A stretch of 64,000 bases of DNA, taken from NCBI GenBank assembly GCA_009773635.1, contig WSYC01000010.1:1-64000 (forward strand). The letters are read 5' to 3'. This DNA comes from Beijerinckiaceae bacterium. GTDB taxonomy: Bacteria; Pseudomonadota; Alphaproteobacteria; Rhizobiales; Beijerinckiaceae. Below are positions 18,025 to 26,509 of the stretch, piece after piece (position 1 is the stretch's first letter; each line of letters begins with the position of its first letter). Position numbers and translations under genes: made by a program. The notes under the pieces were generated by a model that had not been told where the DNA came from, searched no databases, and worked only from the letters and a program-made list of their open reading frames with translations.

Positions 18025-18876
18025 ATGGCTGACAATTCGGGGACTGGAAACACCGGGCTGCCGCAGGGCGCCTACACCGATTTCGCGAGGGGCGGGCTGT
18101 CGTATGGCCAGTACCTCGCCATCGACGAACTCCTCGGCCTCCAGCGTCCGGTAAGCGATGAGCATGACGAGATGCTGTTCATCATCATCCATCAGGCGAG
18201 CGAGCTGTGGATGCGACTGATGCTGCATGAGATCCATGCGGCGAAGGCGGCGATCCGGAACGGAGCCTTCGGTCCCTCGTTCAAGATGCTGGCGCGGGTC
18301 TCGCGCATTCAGGCGATCCTGATCGAGAGCTGGTCGATCCTCTCGACGATGACCCCGGCGGATTATCTGAAATTCCGCGACAAACTCGGCCCGGCATCCG
18401 GCTTCCAGTCGCAGCAATACCGCGAGCTGGAATTCGTAATGGGCAACAAGCGCGAGGCGTTTCTGGGACCTTTCAAGCATCAACCCGCGATCCTTGCGCA
18501 TCTTCAGGGCGTTCTGGCCGCGCCGGGCCTCTATGACGAGGCGATCCACGCGCTGGCCCGGCAGGGGTTCGCCATCGCGCCGGAGGTGTTGACGCGGGAT
18601 GTCAGCCAGTCGCACAAGCCGGACCCGAGTGTCGAGGCGGCCTGGCTGACGATCTATCGCAATCCCGAGGCGCATTGGGAGCTTTACGAACTCGCCGAGA
18701 AGTTGGTGGACCTTGAAGACGCCTTCCAGCAATGGCGCTTCCGCCATCTCGGCACGGTCACGCGCATCATCGGCCACAAGCGTGGCACCGGTGGCACGGC
18801 GGGGGTCGGCTATCTCCAGCGGGCGCTCGACTATTGCTTCTTCCCGGAACTCTGGAGCGTCAGGACCCTCCTGTGA
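18025..18876 (+). CDS. kynA: Tryptophan 2,3-dioxygenase
   Basis: This 283-residue heme dioxygenase opens the indole ring of tryptophan to N-formyl-kynurenine. Recognisable parts are SYGQYLAIDELLGLQ, the conserved FIIIHQASELWMRLMLHEI near residue 53, SGFQSQQYRELEF, and the heme-ligand region FRHLGTVTRIIGHKRGTGGTAGVGYLQRALD. ATG 18025 has GAGGGAAACTGTC upstream. It lies 11 bp after kynU, and its stop overlaps the GTG of the GntR gene, so the order is formamidase, kynureninase, dioxygenase, regulator. Confidence 0.95.
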   Translation: MADNSGTGNTGLPQGAYTDFARGGLSYGQYLAIDELLGLQRPVSDEHDEMLFIIIHQASELWMRLMLHEIHAAKAAIRNGAFGPSFKMLARVSRIQAILIESWSILSTMTPADYLKFRDKLGPASGFQSQQYRELEFVMGNKREAFLGPFKHQPAILAHLQGVLAAPGLYDEAIHALARQGFAIAPEVLTRDVSQSHKPDPSVEAAWLTIYRNPEAHWELYELAEKLVDLEDAFQQWRFRHLGTVTRIIGHKRGTGGTAGVGYLQRALDYCFFPELWSVRTLL

Positions 18877-19592
18877 CAACAACGGCGGAGCAGAGCAGAA
18901 GTCAGACCGGCGAAGCGTATCATGCCCTGCGCGGGGCGATCGTTTCCGGCGCGCTGGCAGCGGGCGCACGCCTCAGCCCGGCGGATCTTTCGACAAAATT
19001 CGGGTTCGGCCCGACGCCGATCCGCGAGGCGCTGGCCCGGCTCTCGGCGGAAAACCTTGCGCTCGCCATTGAGCAGCGCGGTTTTCGCGTTGCGCCGCTC
19101 TCGGGTGTCGAGTTGCGGGAATTGCTTGATCTCCGGCTCGGCTTCGAGCGCGAGGCGATGTTCCGCTCCATGCGCGAGGGAGGTGATGTCTGGGAGGCGG
19201 GGGTCGTGGCGGCGCATCACCTCCTGATGCTGTCAGCCCCGCCGCATCCGGGCTCCCTGCCGGCGGAGCGGGAACTCTGGGGGCAGCGGCACGATGCCTT
19301 CCACCTCAGCCTTATCGCCGGATGCGCGGCGCCCTGGCTGAAGCGGTTTCACCGGATGACGGTTGATCAGATCGAGCGTTACCGCATCGCGATCCTGCGC
19401 CAGCCGGACGCCGGTGACGCACGGGATCGGCTGACGCATCTCCTCTCCCATGCCGAGCACACGGCTTTGCGCGATGCAGTCCTCTCACGCGATGAGGCGC
19501 GTGCCGATGCCGCACTGAGCGCCCATATCCGCGACACTGCCGAGATTTTCGCGGCGATGTTCGAGCGCTACGCTGCGACGCCCGGCGGTTGA
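18873..19592 (+). CDS. GntR family regulator with FCD ligand domain
   Basis: This 239-residue protein starts at a GTG that overlaps the kynA stop (GTGA). The N-terminal winged helix reads AYHALRGAIVSGALAAGARLSPADLSTKFGFGPTPIREALARLSAENLALAIEQRGFRVAPLS, typical of the FadR subgroup, and a helical FCD domain follows with His residues that often bind a metal (AWLKRFHRMT, LLSHAEHTAL). FCD regulators bind organic acids. As the last gene of the kyn operon it probably senses a tryptophan metabolite. Confidence 0.88.
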   Translation: MTTTAEQSRSQTGEAYHALRGAIVSGALAAGARLSPADLSTKFGFGPTPIREALARLSAENLALAIEQRGFRVAPLSGVELRELLDLRLGFEREAMFRSMREGGDVWEAGVVAAHHLLMLSAPPHPGSLPAERELWGQRHDAFHLSLIAGCAAPWLKRFHRMTVDQIERYRIAILRQPDAGDARDRLTHLLSHAEHTALRDAVLSRDEARADAALSAHIRDTAEIFAAMFERYAATPGG

Positions 19593-19661
19593 TGTAAACT
19601 CGACCCCGCTGATTCCCGATGTGCGGGAACCGTCGCAGGACTTTTCGCTCAGGACTTGCTG

Positions 19662-20768
19662 ATGGAGACGCCCGATCCTCCCCTGCCTGTTGAAGGCGCA
19701 AACCTCAGGAAGATCATCCATATCGATATGGATGCCTTTTTCGCCTCCGTTGAACAGCGCGACAACCCGGAACTGCGCGGCAAGCCCGTCGCGGTGGGCG
19801 GCGGCGGTGAGCGCGGCGTTGTGGCGGCAGCGAGCTATGAGGCCCGAAAGTTCGGCGTCCGCTCGGCGATGCCTTCCGTTTCCGCGCGGCGCAAATGCCC
19901 GGAGCTGATTTTCGTCAAACCGCGCTTTGATGCTTACAAGGCGGTCTCGCGGCAGATCCGCGAGATTTTCGCCGAGCATACGCCGATCATCGAGCCGCTC
20001 AGCCTCGATGAGGCCTATCTCGATGTCACCGTGAACCATCAGAACATCGCCACCGCGACCGAGATCGCCGAAGCGATCCGGGCCAAGATCCGGGCGGAAA
20101 CCGGGCTCACAGCCTCGGCAGGGGTGTCCTACAACAAGTTCCTCGCGAAACTCGCTTCCGACCATCGCAAGCCCGACGGGCTTTTCGTGGTGACGCCGAA
20201 AATGGGGCCGGGCTTTGTCGAGGACCTTCCCGTGCGGCGGTTTCACGGCGTCGGGCCGGCGACGGCGGCCCGGATGAACGCGCTCGACATCCACACCGGG
20301 CTCGATCTGCGCGGAAAACCGCTCGCGCTGCTGGAGCAGCATTTCGGCAAATCGGGCCGCTTTTTCTACTGGATCGCGCGCGGCATCGACAACCGGCCGG
20401 TAGAGGCCAACCAGATCAGAAAATCGATCGGGGCGGAGGATACGTTTCTTGTCGATATCCATGCGTATGATGCGGCGCGCGCGGCGCTGGAGCCGATCAT
20501 CGAGAAGGTCTGGCAGCATTGCGAGCGCACGGGAACGCGCGGGCGAACGGTGACACTGAAGGTCAAATACGCCGATTTCCAACAGGTTACCCGCAGTCGC
20601 ACCCTGCCGGTGCCGATCACGTCACACGACGAGCTTGAGTGGCTGAGTCTGGCGCTGTTGCAACTGCTCTTCCCCACCGACAAAGGCATCCGGCTGCTGG
20701 GCGTCACGCTTTCGACCCTCGGCAACGAGCCGGGTGCGCGGACGGATCAGCTCAGCCTGCCGATCTAG
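19662..20768 (+). CDS. dinB: DNA polymerase IV (Y family)
   Basis: The 368-residue translesion polymerase shows the catalytic motifs IIHIDMDAFFASVEQRDNPELRGKPVAVGG at the N-terminus, PLSLDEAYLDVT near residue 112 with the acidic pair, and the thumb-domain GVGPATAARMNALDIHTGLDL. The C-terminus ends QLSLPI, a classical sliding-clamp-binding motif. It copies damaged DNA with low fidelity. I looked for a GTTC-N7-GTTC LexA box before it and saw none, so SOS control is not evident here. A TTG at 19656 is a less likely start. Confidence 0.94.
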   Translation: METPDPPLPVEGANLRKIIHIDMDAFFASVEQRDNPELRGKPVAVGGGGERGVVAAASYEARKFGVRSAMPSVSARRKCPELIFVKPRFDAYKAVSRQIREIFAEHTPIIEPLSLDEAYLDVTVNHQNIATATEIAEAIRAKIRAETGLTASAGVSYNKFLAKLASDHRKPDGLFVVTPKMGPGFVEDLPVRRFHGVGPATAARMNALDIHTGLDLRGKPLALLEQHFGKSGRFFYWIARGIDNRPVEANQIRKSIGAEDTFLVDIHAYDAARAALEPIIEKVWQHCERTGTRGRTVTLKVKYADFQQVTRSRTLPVPITSHDELEWLSLALLQLLFPTDKGIRLLGVTLSTLGNEPGARTDQLSLPI

Positions 20769-20835
20769 GGTGCAGGTCGCTTCGGCGGACAAGACTGCGA
20801 TCGCTCTTCCCTTGCGAGGTTGCGCGCGCCGGTGT

Positions 20836-22326
20836 TCACGCTGCCGCTTTCCACCGCCGCAGTTTGAGGATCAGGACGCCGATCGTGACGGCGATCACCA
20901 TTGCCACCGCGACCTGCGCGGCGGGGCCCTTGAGGAAGATCCCGTAATCACCTTCCGAGATCGTCAGCGCACGGCGGAAATTCACCTCGAGCCGGTCGCC
21001 GAGCACGAAGGCCAGCAACAGCGGCGCGATATCGAAGCTCATCAGGCGCAGCGCGTAGCCGAGGATGCCGAAGGCCACCATCACCATGAGGTCGAACCCC
21101 GACGCCTTGATCGAGTAGACGCCGATGATGCACACAAGCAGGATCGTCGGCGCGAGGAAGCCATAGGGCAGGCGCAGCATTGAGACGAACAGCCCGACGA
21201 GTGGCAGGTTCAGCACCACCAGCATGAAATTGCCGATCAGCATCGAGGCGATCAGACCCCAGAAAATCTCCGGGTGCTGCGCGATCATCAGCGGGCCCGG
21301 CTGCACGCCGTGGATTGTCAGCGCTGACAGCAGCACGGCGGTCACCGGGATCGCGGGAATGCCGAGCACAAGAAGCGGGATCATCGCCGCGCCGGTGGTG
21401 GCGTTGTTCGCGGTTTCCGGGCCGGCGACCCCGGCCACCGCGCCCTTGCCGAATTCCTCGGGGTGTTTCGAGAGCGCCTTTTCCACCGCGTAGGAAGCGA
21501 AGGTTGAGACGATATGGCCGACCCCCGGAACAATACCGAAGAAGAAGCCGATAAAGGAGCCGCGCACCGTCGGCATGGCGGAGTCCTTCAGCTCCTGCTT
21601 TGTCGGCAACATCTCGCGCAGTTTGGGTGCCTGCGGGCGCTCGGTGATCGTCTGGCTGAAAGACATCAGGATTTCCGAGATGCCGAACAGGCCGATCGCC
21701 ATTGCGGCGAAGCTCAACCCGTCTGACAGGTTGAGCGAGCCGAAGGTGAAGCGCGGCGTTGCCGTCAGCGGATCGAGCCCGATCATCGCCAGGACGAGCC
21801 CGAGCGCGATCATCGCGATGGTCTTGAGCAAAGGCCCACTGGCAGCGAAAATCGAGACGCCGAGCGCGGCGAGGAGGATTGTGAATTCCGCTGCCGGGCC
21901 GATGGCCAGCATCGCATCCGCGAGGCGCGGAGCGACCAGCATCAGCCCGATGACCGACAGCACGCCGCCGACGAATGAGCCGAGCGCGGCGATCGACAGC
22001 GCCGCACCGGCGCGACCCTTCTTCGCCATCTCGTAACCGTCGATGCAGGTGACGACCGAGGCCGCTTCGCCGGGAATGCGCATCAGGATCGAGGTGGTCG
22101 AACCGCCATACATAGCGCCATAGAAAATGCCGCACAGCATGATGATCGCGCCGGTCGGATCGAGCGAGAAGGTCAGCGGCAGAAGCAGTGCCATGCCGGC
22201 CAGCGGACCGAGCCCCGGCAGCACGCCGACGATCGAGCCCCAGAAGCAGCCGATGAAGCACAACAACAGGTTTTTCGGCTGCACGGCGATCCACAGGCCG
22301 TTGAGGAGGAAATTGGCGGAGGTCAT
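20836..22326 (-). CDS. Tripartite tricarboxylate transporter large permease (TctA family)
   Basis: This very hydrophobic protein of about 496 residues has the family's repeated signatures: GSIVGVLPGLGPLAGMALLLPLTF near the N-terminus, YGAMYGGSTTSILMRIPGEAASVVTCIDGYEMAKKGRAG, and the second-half GIVPGVGHIVSTFASYAVEKALSKHPEEFGKGAVAGVAGPETANNATTGAAMIPLLVLGIP. It forms the substrate channel of a secondary, binding-protein-dependent importer. ATG 22326 is taken as the start; a TTG at 22350 would overlap the dispersed repeat. The substrate is unknown but likely a di- or tricarboxylate. Confidence 0.92.
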   Translation of the reverse strand: MTSANFLLNGLWIAVQPKNLLLCFIGCFWGSIVGVLPGLGPLAGMALLLPLTFSLDPTGAIIMLCGIFYGAMYGGSTTSILMRIPGEAASVVTCIDGYEMAKKGRAGAALSIAALGSFVGGVLSVIGLMLVAPRLADAMLAIGPAAEFTILLAALGVSIFAASGPLLKTIAMIALGLVLAMIGLDPLTATPRFTFGSLNLSDGLSFAAMAIGLFGISEILMSFSQTITERPQAPKLREMLPTKQELKDSAMPTVRGSFIGFFFGIVPGVGHIVSTFASYAVEKALSKHPEEFGKGAVAGVAGPETANNATTGAAMIPLLVLGIPAIPVTAVLLSALTIHGVQPGPLMIAQHPEIFWGLIASMLIGNFMLVVLNLPLVGLFVSMLRLPYGFLAPTILLVCIIGVYSIKASGFDLMVMVAFGILGYALRLMSFDIAPLLLAFVLGDRLEVNFRRALTISEGDYGIFLKGPAAQVAVAMVIAVTIGVLILKLRRWKAAA

Positions 22327-22350
22327 GGGGCTGCCGGGGCTGGAGACCAA

Positions 22351-22406
22351 AGCATTTTCGAGCGAAGTGGCTTCCGGTTCGCGTAAAGAAAATGCGACAA
22401 AACAAG
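22351..22406. repeat. Dispersed intergenic palindromic repeat, copy 1
   Basis: The element begins AGCATTTTCGAGCGAAGTGG and ends with GAAAATGCGACAAAACAAGA. Outer arms GCATTTTC (22352-22359) and GAAAATGC (22388-22395) can pair, and inner CGAA/TTCG add a second short stem. Related copies lie at 34459-34535 and 47779-47827. It sits between the two permease genes of one transporter, directly upstream of the tctA-type start, so it would be in the mRNA. Confidence 0.75.
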
Positions 22407-22449
22407 AAGATAGAGCAGGGGAGGTGAATGTGAATTCATTGAAAATGCC

Positions 22450-22926
22450 CTAGCGAAACAGGATTTCGCCGATCAGGCCGTATGGAAGGCCGACGCCGAG
22501 CAGTTTGGTGAAGGTAAGCCATAGCCCTCCTGAAACCAGCGCTGCGGCTGGAACGGCCCGCTGCCAGCTGGCGCCGCCGAGCAGGATGAACCCGGCGGTC
22601 AGGAAGGTGAACGTCGAGAGCATGAAGCCAGCGGGCTCGAAAAGCGCCGTCGCCAGCACGAGCGAGATGAGCGCGATGGCCTGCTTGCGCCCGCCGAGAT
22701 CGAGGCTTGATCGATCTGCCTTGCGCAGGCCGCCGATGGCAACGGCCAGCCCGCACAGCGCGATGATGACGCCGAGCGCGATCGGGGCCGAGCCGGGGCC
22801 GGGGACGCCCGGTTCATCGGGGGGCGGCAGACGCAAGCCAAAATAGAGGAAGAACCCGCCGATGGCGGCCAGCAGCAGCCCGCCGGCCACCTCGGCCTTC
22901 CATTGTGCAACGCGTGCGCCTGTCAT
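22450..22926 (-). CDS. Tripartite tricarboxylate transporter small permease (TctB family)
   Basis: This 158-residue protein has about four membrane helices and the expected TctB pattern: an early GGLLLAAIGGFFLYFGLRLP helix, a short loop with GPGSAPIALGVIIALCGLAVAIGGL, and two late helices (AIALISLVLATALFEPAGFMLSTFTFLTAGFILLGG). It assists the large permease. It lies between the binding-protein gene and the large permease gene in the standard C-B-A order of these systems. Confidence 0.87.
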   Translation of the reverse strand: MTGARVAQWKAEVAGGLLLAAIGGFFLYFGLRLPPPDEPGVPGPGSAPIALGVIIALCGLAVAIGGLRKADRSSLDLGGRKQAIALISLVLATALFEPAGFMLSTFTFLTAGFILLGGASWQRAVPAAALVSGGLWLTFTKLLGVGLPYGLIGEILFR

Positions 22927-22986
22927 GTCTGCCCCCCGGCTCTGACTGTTCCCGTGTCGGTCAGCAGCGCGCGCTGCCAGATGGCG

Positions 22987-23964
22987 TCACGGGGTCTTTT
23001 TCTGGATGCCGAGTGATTTGGCGACTTCACCGAGCGCGGTCAGCTCCGTGCGGATGAGCGCATCCGTTGCCTTGCCATCAAGCACGCGCAGCGTCGCGCC
23101 CTGCTTCGCCATCGCGGCCTTGAATTTCTCGGAGCCTGCCGCAGTGATGAAGGCTTTCTGCAACGTTTCGAAGACCGGTTCCGGCACGTCCTTGGGCACA
23201 ATCAGTCCCCACCAGAGGACGGTTTCGGCCTTGTCGAGCGCCAGTGCGGACAGGCCATCCGTCTCCGGCAGGGCAGGGTTCTTCGCCGCTGAGGTCAACA
23301 GCAGGCACTTGGCCTTGCCGGCCTGCGCATGCGGCAGGATGGGCGGCAGCGAGCCGCCGTAGAAATCAACGTGGCCGCCGAGGAAATTCTTGGCGGTCTC
23401 ACCGGCACCACCGAAGGGAATGCCGCGCACCTTGACGCCCGCGGACTGGAAAATGCGCTCCGCTGCAAGCTGCATCGTGCCGCCGATACCATCGTTGCCG
23501 TAGGTGTATTTGGCATCGGGTGCCTTGAGCTTGGCGATGAATTCCTGCGCGTCCTTCGCCGGGAAACCCGGTTGCGCGCAGAGCACATACGACGAGAAGC
23601 CGATCGACATCACCGCGCGGTAGGAATCCGGCGTGTAGGCGACGTTCAGGCTATGCGGGCTCGTGGTCAGCGGCGAGTTCCAGATGAAGCCGACCGTATA
23701 GCCATCCGGCTTCGCGGCAACGATCTGCGTCGTGCCGAGCGTGCCGCCAGCGCCGCTGCGGTTCTCGACAACGAATTTCTGCTTGAGGTCGCCTTCGACG
23801 ATTTCCGCGAGCACGCGGGCAAAGACATCGGTGCCGCCCCCTGTCGGTGCCGGGACGATCAGGCTCACCGGGCGAGCCGGATAGCTCTGGGCGAGGGCAA
23901 TGGACGAGATGGAGCAGGCCACAAGCGACGCGGCGATCAGGCGGAAATGACGAGCAACAGACAA
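22987..23964 (-). CDS. Tripartite tricarboxylate transporter binding protein (TctC/Bug family)
   Basis: This 325-residue secreted protein starts, I judge, at TTG 23964, because GGGAGGTCCG stands right before it and it gives a normal signal peptide (SVARHFRLIAASLVACSISSIALAQ). The open frame to 24018 would add a non-signal-like tail. The mature part shows the Bug pattern YPARPVSLIVPAPTGGGTDVFARVLAE and VVENRSGAGGTLGTTQIVAAKPDGYTVG. It captures a carboxylate for the two permeases downstream. Confidence 0.88.
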   Translation of the reverse strand: MSVARHFRLIAASLVACSISSIALAQSYPARPVSLIVPAPTGGGTDVFARVLAEIVEGDLKQKFVVENRSGAGGTLGTTQIVAAKPDGYTVGFIWNSPLTTSPHSLNVAYTPDSYRAVMSIGFSSYVLCAQPGFPAKDAQEFIAKLKAPDAKYTYGNDGIGGTMQLAAERIFQSAGVKVRGIPFGGAGETAKNFLGGHVDFYGGSLPPILPHAQAGKAKCLLLTSAAKNPALPETDGLSALALDKAETVLWWGLIVPKDVPEPVFETLQKAFITAAGSEKFKAAMAKQGATLRVLDGKATDALIRTELTALGEVAKSLGIQKKTP

Positions 23965-24105
23965 ACGGACCTCCCAGGAACGCCCCGGGAGCGCTTCTCG
24001 CTGCCAGGTGATAACCATTTCTCAAGCCTTTTCTTGCAAGGCGCAAGGCGGCGTTTACAAGTTGGTTACCATACTGGATGCCTGCCACGGGACAATGCGA
24101 CCGCC

Positions 24106-24936
24106 ATGCCTTTTATCGATACCCACGCGCATGTGTTCCTGCGGTCGCTGCCGATGGTGGCGAACCGCCGCTATACGCCGGGGTATGACGCCAGCCTTGC
24201 GAACTATATCCAGATGCTCACCGACAATGACGTTGGCTGCGGTGTGCTGATCCAGCCGTCGTTCCTGGGCACGGACAACACCTATCTCCTCGAATGCCTT
24301 GATCGTTACCCGAACGCGCTGCGCGGCGTTGTCGTCGTCGCTGCTGATGTGCCGGACGACGTGCTCACCGATATGAACCAGCGCGGCGTCGTCGGCATCC
24401 GCTTCAACATGATCGGCAAGGATATAGCCGAGATTGCCACGCCGGAGAATCAGGCGCTGCTCAGGCGCATCGCCGGTCTCGGCTGGCACGTCGAGGTGCA
24501 GGCGCGCGGTGCAGACCTGCCGGATGTCTTCCGTCATCTGGAAGGCTTCGACGGGCATATCGTCATCGATCATTTCGGGCTGCCCGATCCACGCCTCGGC
24601 TTGCGCGACCCCGGCTTCCGTCAATTGCTGCGGGAAGGCGAGACGGGGCGGACCTTCGTGAAGCTTTCGGCCGGCTATCGCTGCCATGGTCTTGATGTCG
24701 CGCCGCTCGCGGGGGCGCTTCTGGCCACCCTCGGGCCGCGCCGCCTGCTCTGGGGCAGCGACTGGCCATGGACGCAGTTCGAGAACGGGCGCAGCTACCC
24801 TGGCGTCGCGCGGGAGCTCTCCCGCTGGCTGCCCGATCTTCACGCCCTCGACCAGATTGACCAGACGGCGAGCGGATTGTTCCGGTTCTCGTTGCCGCTC
24901 CATCAGGCGTTGCACCGGCAGCGGCGCGTGGCCTGA
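24106..24936 (+). CDS. Amidohydrolase family 2 protein, pyrone-dicarboxylate lactonase-like
   Basis: The 276-residue TIM-barrel hydrolase opens with IDTHAHVFLRSLPM (metal His pair at residues 7 and 9), then GVLIQPSFLGTDN, HIVIDHFGLPDP, and ends the barrel with LLWGSDWPWTQFE (metal Asp). This order is that of 2-pyrone-4,6-dicarboxylate lactonase and related hydrolases. It faces away from the TctCBA-type operon, sharing a 141-bp divergent region, so it probably hydrolyses the carboxylate or lactone that the transporter imports. The open frame extends far upstream through the opposite gene; ATG 24106 matches the family start. Confidence 0.82.
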   Translation: MPFIDTHAHVFLRSLPMVANRRYTPGYDASLANYIQMLTDNDVGCGVLIQPSFLGTDNTYLLECLDRYPNALRGVVVVAADVPDDVLTDMNQRGVVGIRFNMIGKDIAEIATPENQALLRRIAGLGWHVEVQARGADLPDVFRHLEGFDGHIVIDHFGLPDPRLGLRDPGFRQLLREGETGRTFVKLSAGYRCHGLDVAPLAGALLATLGPRRLLWGSDWPWTQFENGRSYPGVARELSRWLPDLHALDQIDQTASGLFRFSLPLHQALHRQRRVA

Positions 24937-25278
24937 TTTTACCTATCCAAGGTAGCAGTTGAATCGCTGGTCCGTCGTTTTCCGACGTGATTTGCGCGTC
25001 TTGCGTGTTTCAGGGCTCGTTGACCAAAATATTGCCAGGCATCCTGATGGTGTTGATCTGTCTGCAATATCAACTGCCACAAATACAACTATAAATTGCA
25101 TTTCATTCAATTTTAGAGAATTCCTTTACCATATCACCGCCTGGTGCAAGCCATGGGTGCAATTTCAAACCTTCCTTAAGCCCTCAAGCATCATGACTGG
25201 CCTGCTGGTAAGCGGCGAAAGACCGTCCGGGTTCGAGAACGAGCCGCGGTTCAGCAGGGGTGATTGAAGGGGTCTGAA
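24937..25278. promoter_or_regulatory. Low-GC leader region before the ATP-grasp/sensor-MFS operon
   Basis: These 342 bp are clearly AT-richer than the genes around them, with an AT-rich run from about 25080 to 25140. An inverted repeat GTTGAT-N11-ATCAAC lies at 25052-25074. A 102-codon frame from a TTG at 24959 crosses most of the region, but it has no ribosome binding site and no recognisable content, so I do not call it a gene. The region most likely holds the operon promoter. Confidence 0.45.
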
Positions 25279-26481
25279 ATGTCGGCTGCTATGCTGCGGA
25301 AGAATCCGCAGGTGGAAGAGAAGAAGGTCTATCGACGGGCGGGGCGCATCCAGGAGCTGGAGCACCAGATCGAACGCATGTTTCTACGCCTGCGTCTTGC
25401 AGTGGTTTTCGGGGGCAACAAGAGCGCCGAAGGTGCTGTGATCGAGGCGACGGGCAACCCGCGCTCGTGGAAGAGCTATGAGACTGTCGCCCGCGATATC
25501 GCCGCCTCTATGGTGCGCGCCGGGTGCAAAGAGGTCAGCCTGATGCCCGATGACATGCGGCTCGGCGAATCTCTCCGGGAGCACGATGCCCATCTTGCCT
25601 GGCTGAAGACCGGCGGTGTCCAGGGTCATTGTTCGGTGGCGCATGCTCCGGCCATGATGGAACTTTTCGGCATCCCCTACATCGGCCACGACCCGATGAT
25701 GGCGGGTATTCTCGATTCCAAACACGTCTTCAAACGCCAGCTGCGCTCTGCCGGGCTGCCGACAGCGGCCTTCGCGATCGTGTTGCCGGAAGCAGGGCAT
25801 TATTGCCCGGAAGAAGATCCGGTCTTCATGAATGCTTTCGGCGAGGCCGAAGGTCCCTTCATCGTCAAGCCGGTTTCCGGCCGCGCGTCGCTCAATGTGA
25901 TGTATGTCGACAAGCGCGCGGACCTCGCGGCGGCTGTGGAAGATGTCTATGGCAAGACCCGCAATTTCGTGCTGATCGAGCAATACCTTTCCGGCGCGGA
26001 ATATTGCGTCGCCATCGGTGGCCCGGTGATCTCCCGTGGCGGCACGCTTGAACGCCTTGAAAAGCCCTTCATCTTCTCGCCGCTGGAGCGGGTGCTCGAC
26101 GCCGACGAGAAAATTTTCACCTCGATGGACGTGAAGCCGATTTCGGGCGAACGCGCCCGTCTTCTCGATCCGGTCAAGGATGCCCGGGTGCGGGGCGAGC
26201 TCGAAGCTCTGGCTCTCGCGGTCTGGCGCCAGCTCGGTATCGAAACGCTGGTCCGTCTCGATATCCGCGCAGATGCGCACGGTAGGCTCCACGTTCTGGA
26301 AGCCAATCCGAAACCCGATCTCAAGGCGCCTGCAAACGGCGTGACAAGCCTGGTTTCGATCGGGCTGAGCGAATTCGGCATGACTTACGACGATCTCATC
26401 CTGTCGATCTTCGCGGATCGTATGGACATGCTCTTGAGCGAACGGCGCGGGACCGCCGATCGTCTCATCCGTCTGATCTGA
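25279..26481 (+). CDS. D-Ala-D-Ala-ligase-like ATP-grasp enzyme
   Basis: This 400-residue protein has an N-terminal charged helix of about 40 residues, then RLAVVFGGNKSAEGAV, the HAPAMMELFGIPYIGHDPMMAGILDSKHVFKRQLRSAGLPTAAF block typical of D-alanine-D-alanine ligases, and the ATP-grasp core: GPFIVKPVSGRASLNVMYV, FVLIEQYLSGAEYCVAIGG and VRLDIRADAHGRLHVLEANPKPDL with the Mg-binding Glu and Asn. It should join an amino acid or carboxylate to an amine through an acyl-phosphate. It is about 90 residues longer than housekeeping Ddl and lies far from cell-wall genes. It heads an operon with a sensor-transporter, a binding protein and a c-di-GMP enzyme, so it may make or modify a signal molecule. 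The GAAGGGG sequence 10 bp upstream supports ATG 25279. Confidence 0.82.
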   Translation: MSAAMLRKNPQVEEKKVYRRAGRIQELEHQIERMFLRLRLAVVFGGNKSAEGAVIEATGNPRSWKSYETVARDIAASMVRAGCKEVSLMPDDMRLGESLREHDAHLAWLKTGGVQGHCSVAHAPAMMELFGIPYIGHDPMMAGILDSKHVFKRQLRSAGLPTAAFAIVLPEAGHYCPEEDPVFMNAFGEAEGPFIVKPVSGRASLNVMYVDKRADLAAAVEDVYGKTRNFVLIEQYLSGAEYCVAIGGPVISRGGTLERLEKPFIFSPLERVLDADEKIFTSMDVKPISGERARLLDPVKDARVRGELEALALAVWRQLGIETLVRLDIRADAHGRLHVLEANPKPDLKAPANGVTSLVSIGLSEFGMTYDDLILSIFADRMDMLLSERRGTADRLIRLI

Positions 26482-26509
26482 TCAGGCGGCAGGGAAACGG
26501 GGAACGACC

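Noticed and set aside
19593-19661. LexA (SOS) box upstream of dinB
   Set aside because: No GTTC-N7-GTTC or close variant could be found in the short gap.
23329-24105. Upstream extension of the amidohydrolase frame by 259 codons
   Set aside because: It lies entirely opposite the TctC-type gene; the family's IDTHAHV start is at 24106.
24959-25267. A 102-codon frame from a TTG in the low-GC gap before the ATP-grasp gene
   Set aside because: It has no ribosome binding site and no recognisable sequence, although no gene opposes it. It should be revisited if transcripts or conservation are found.
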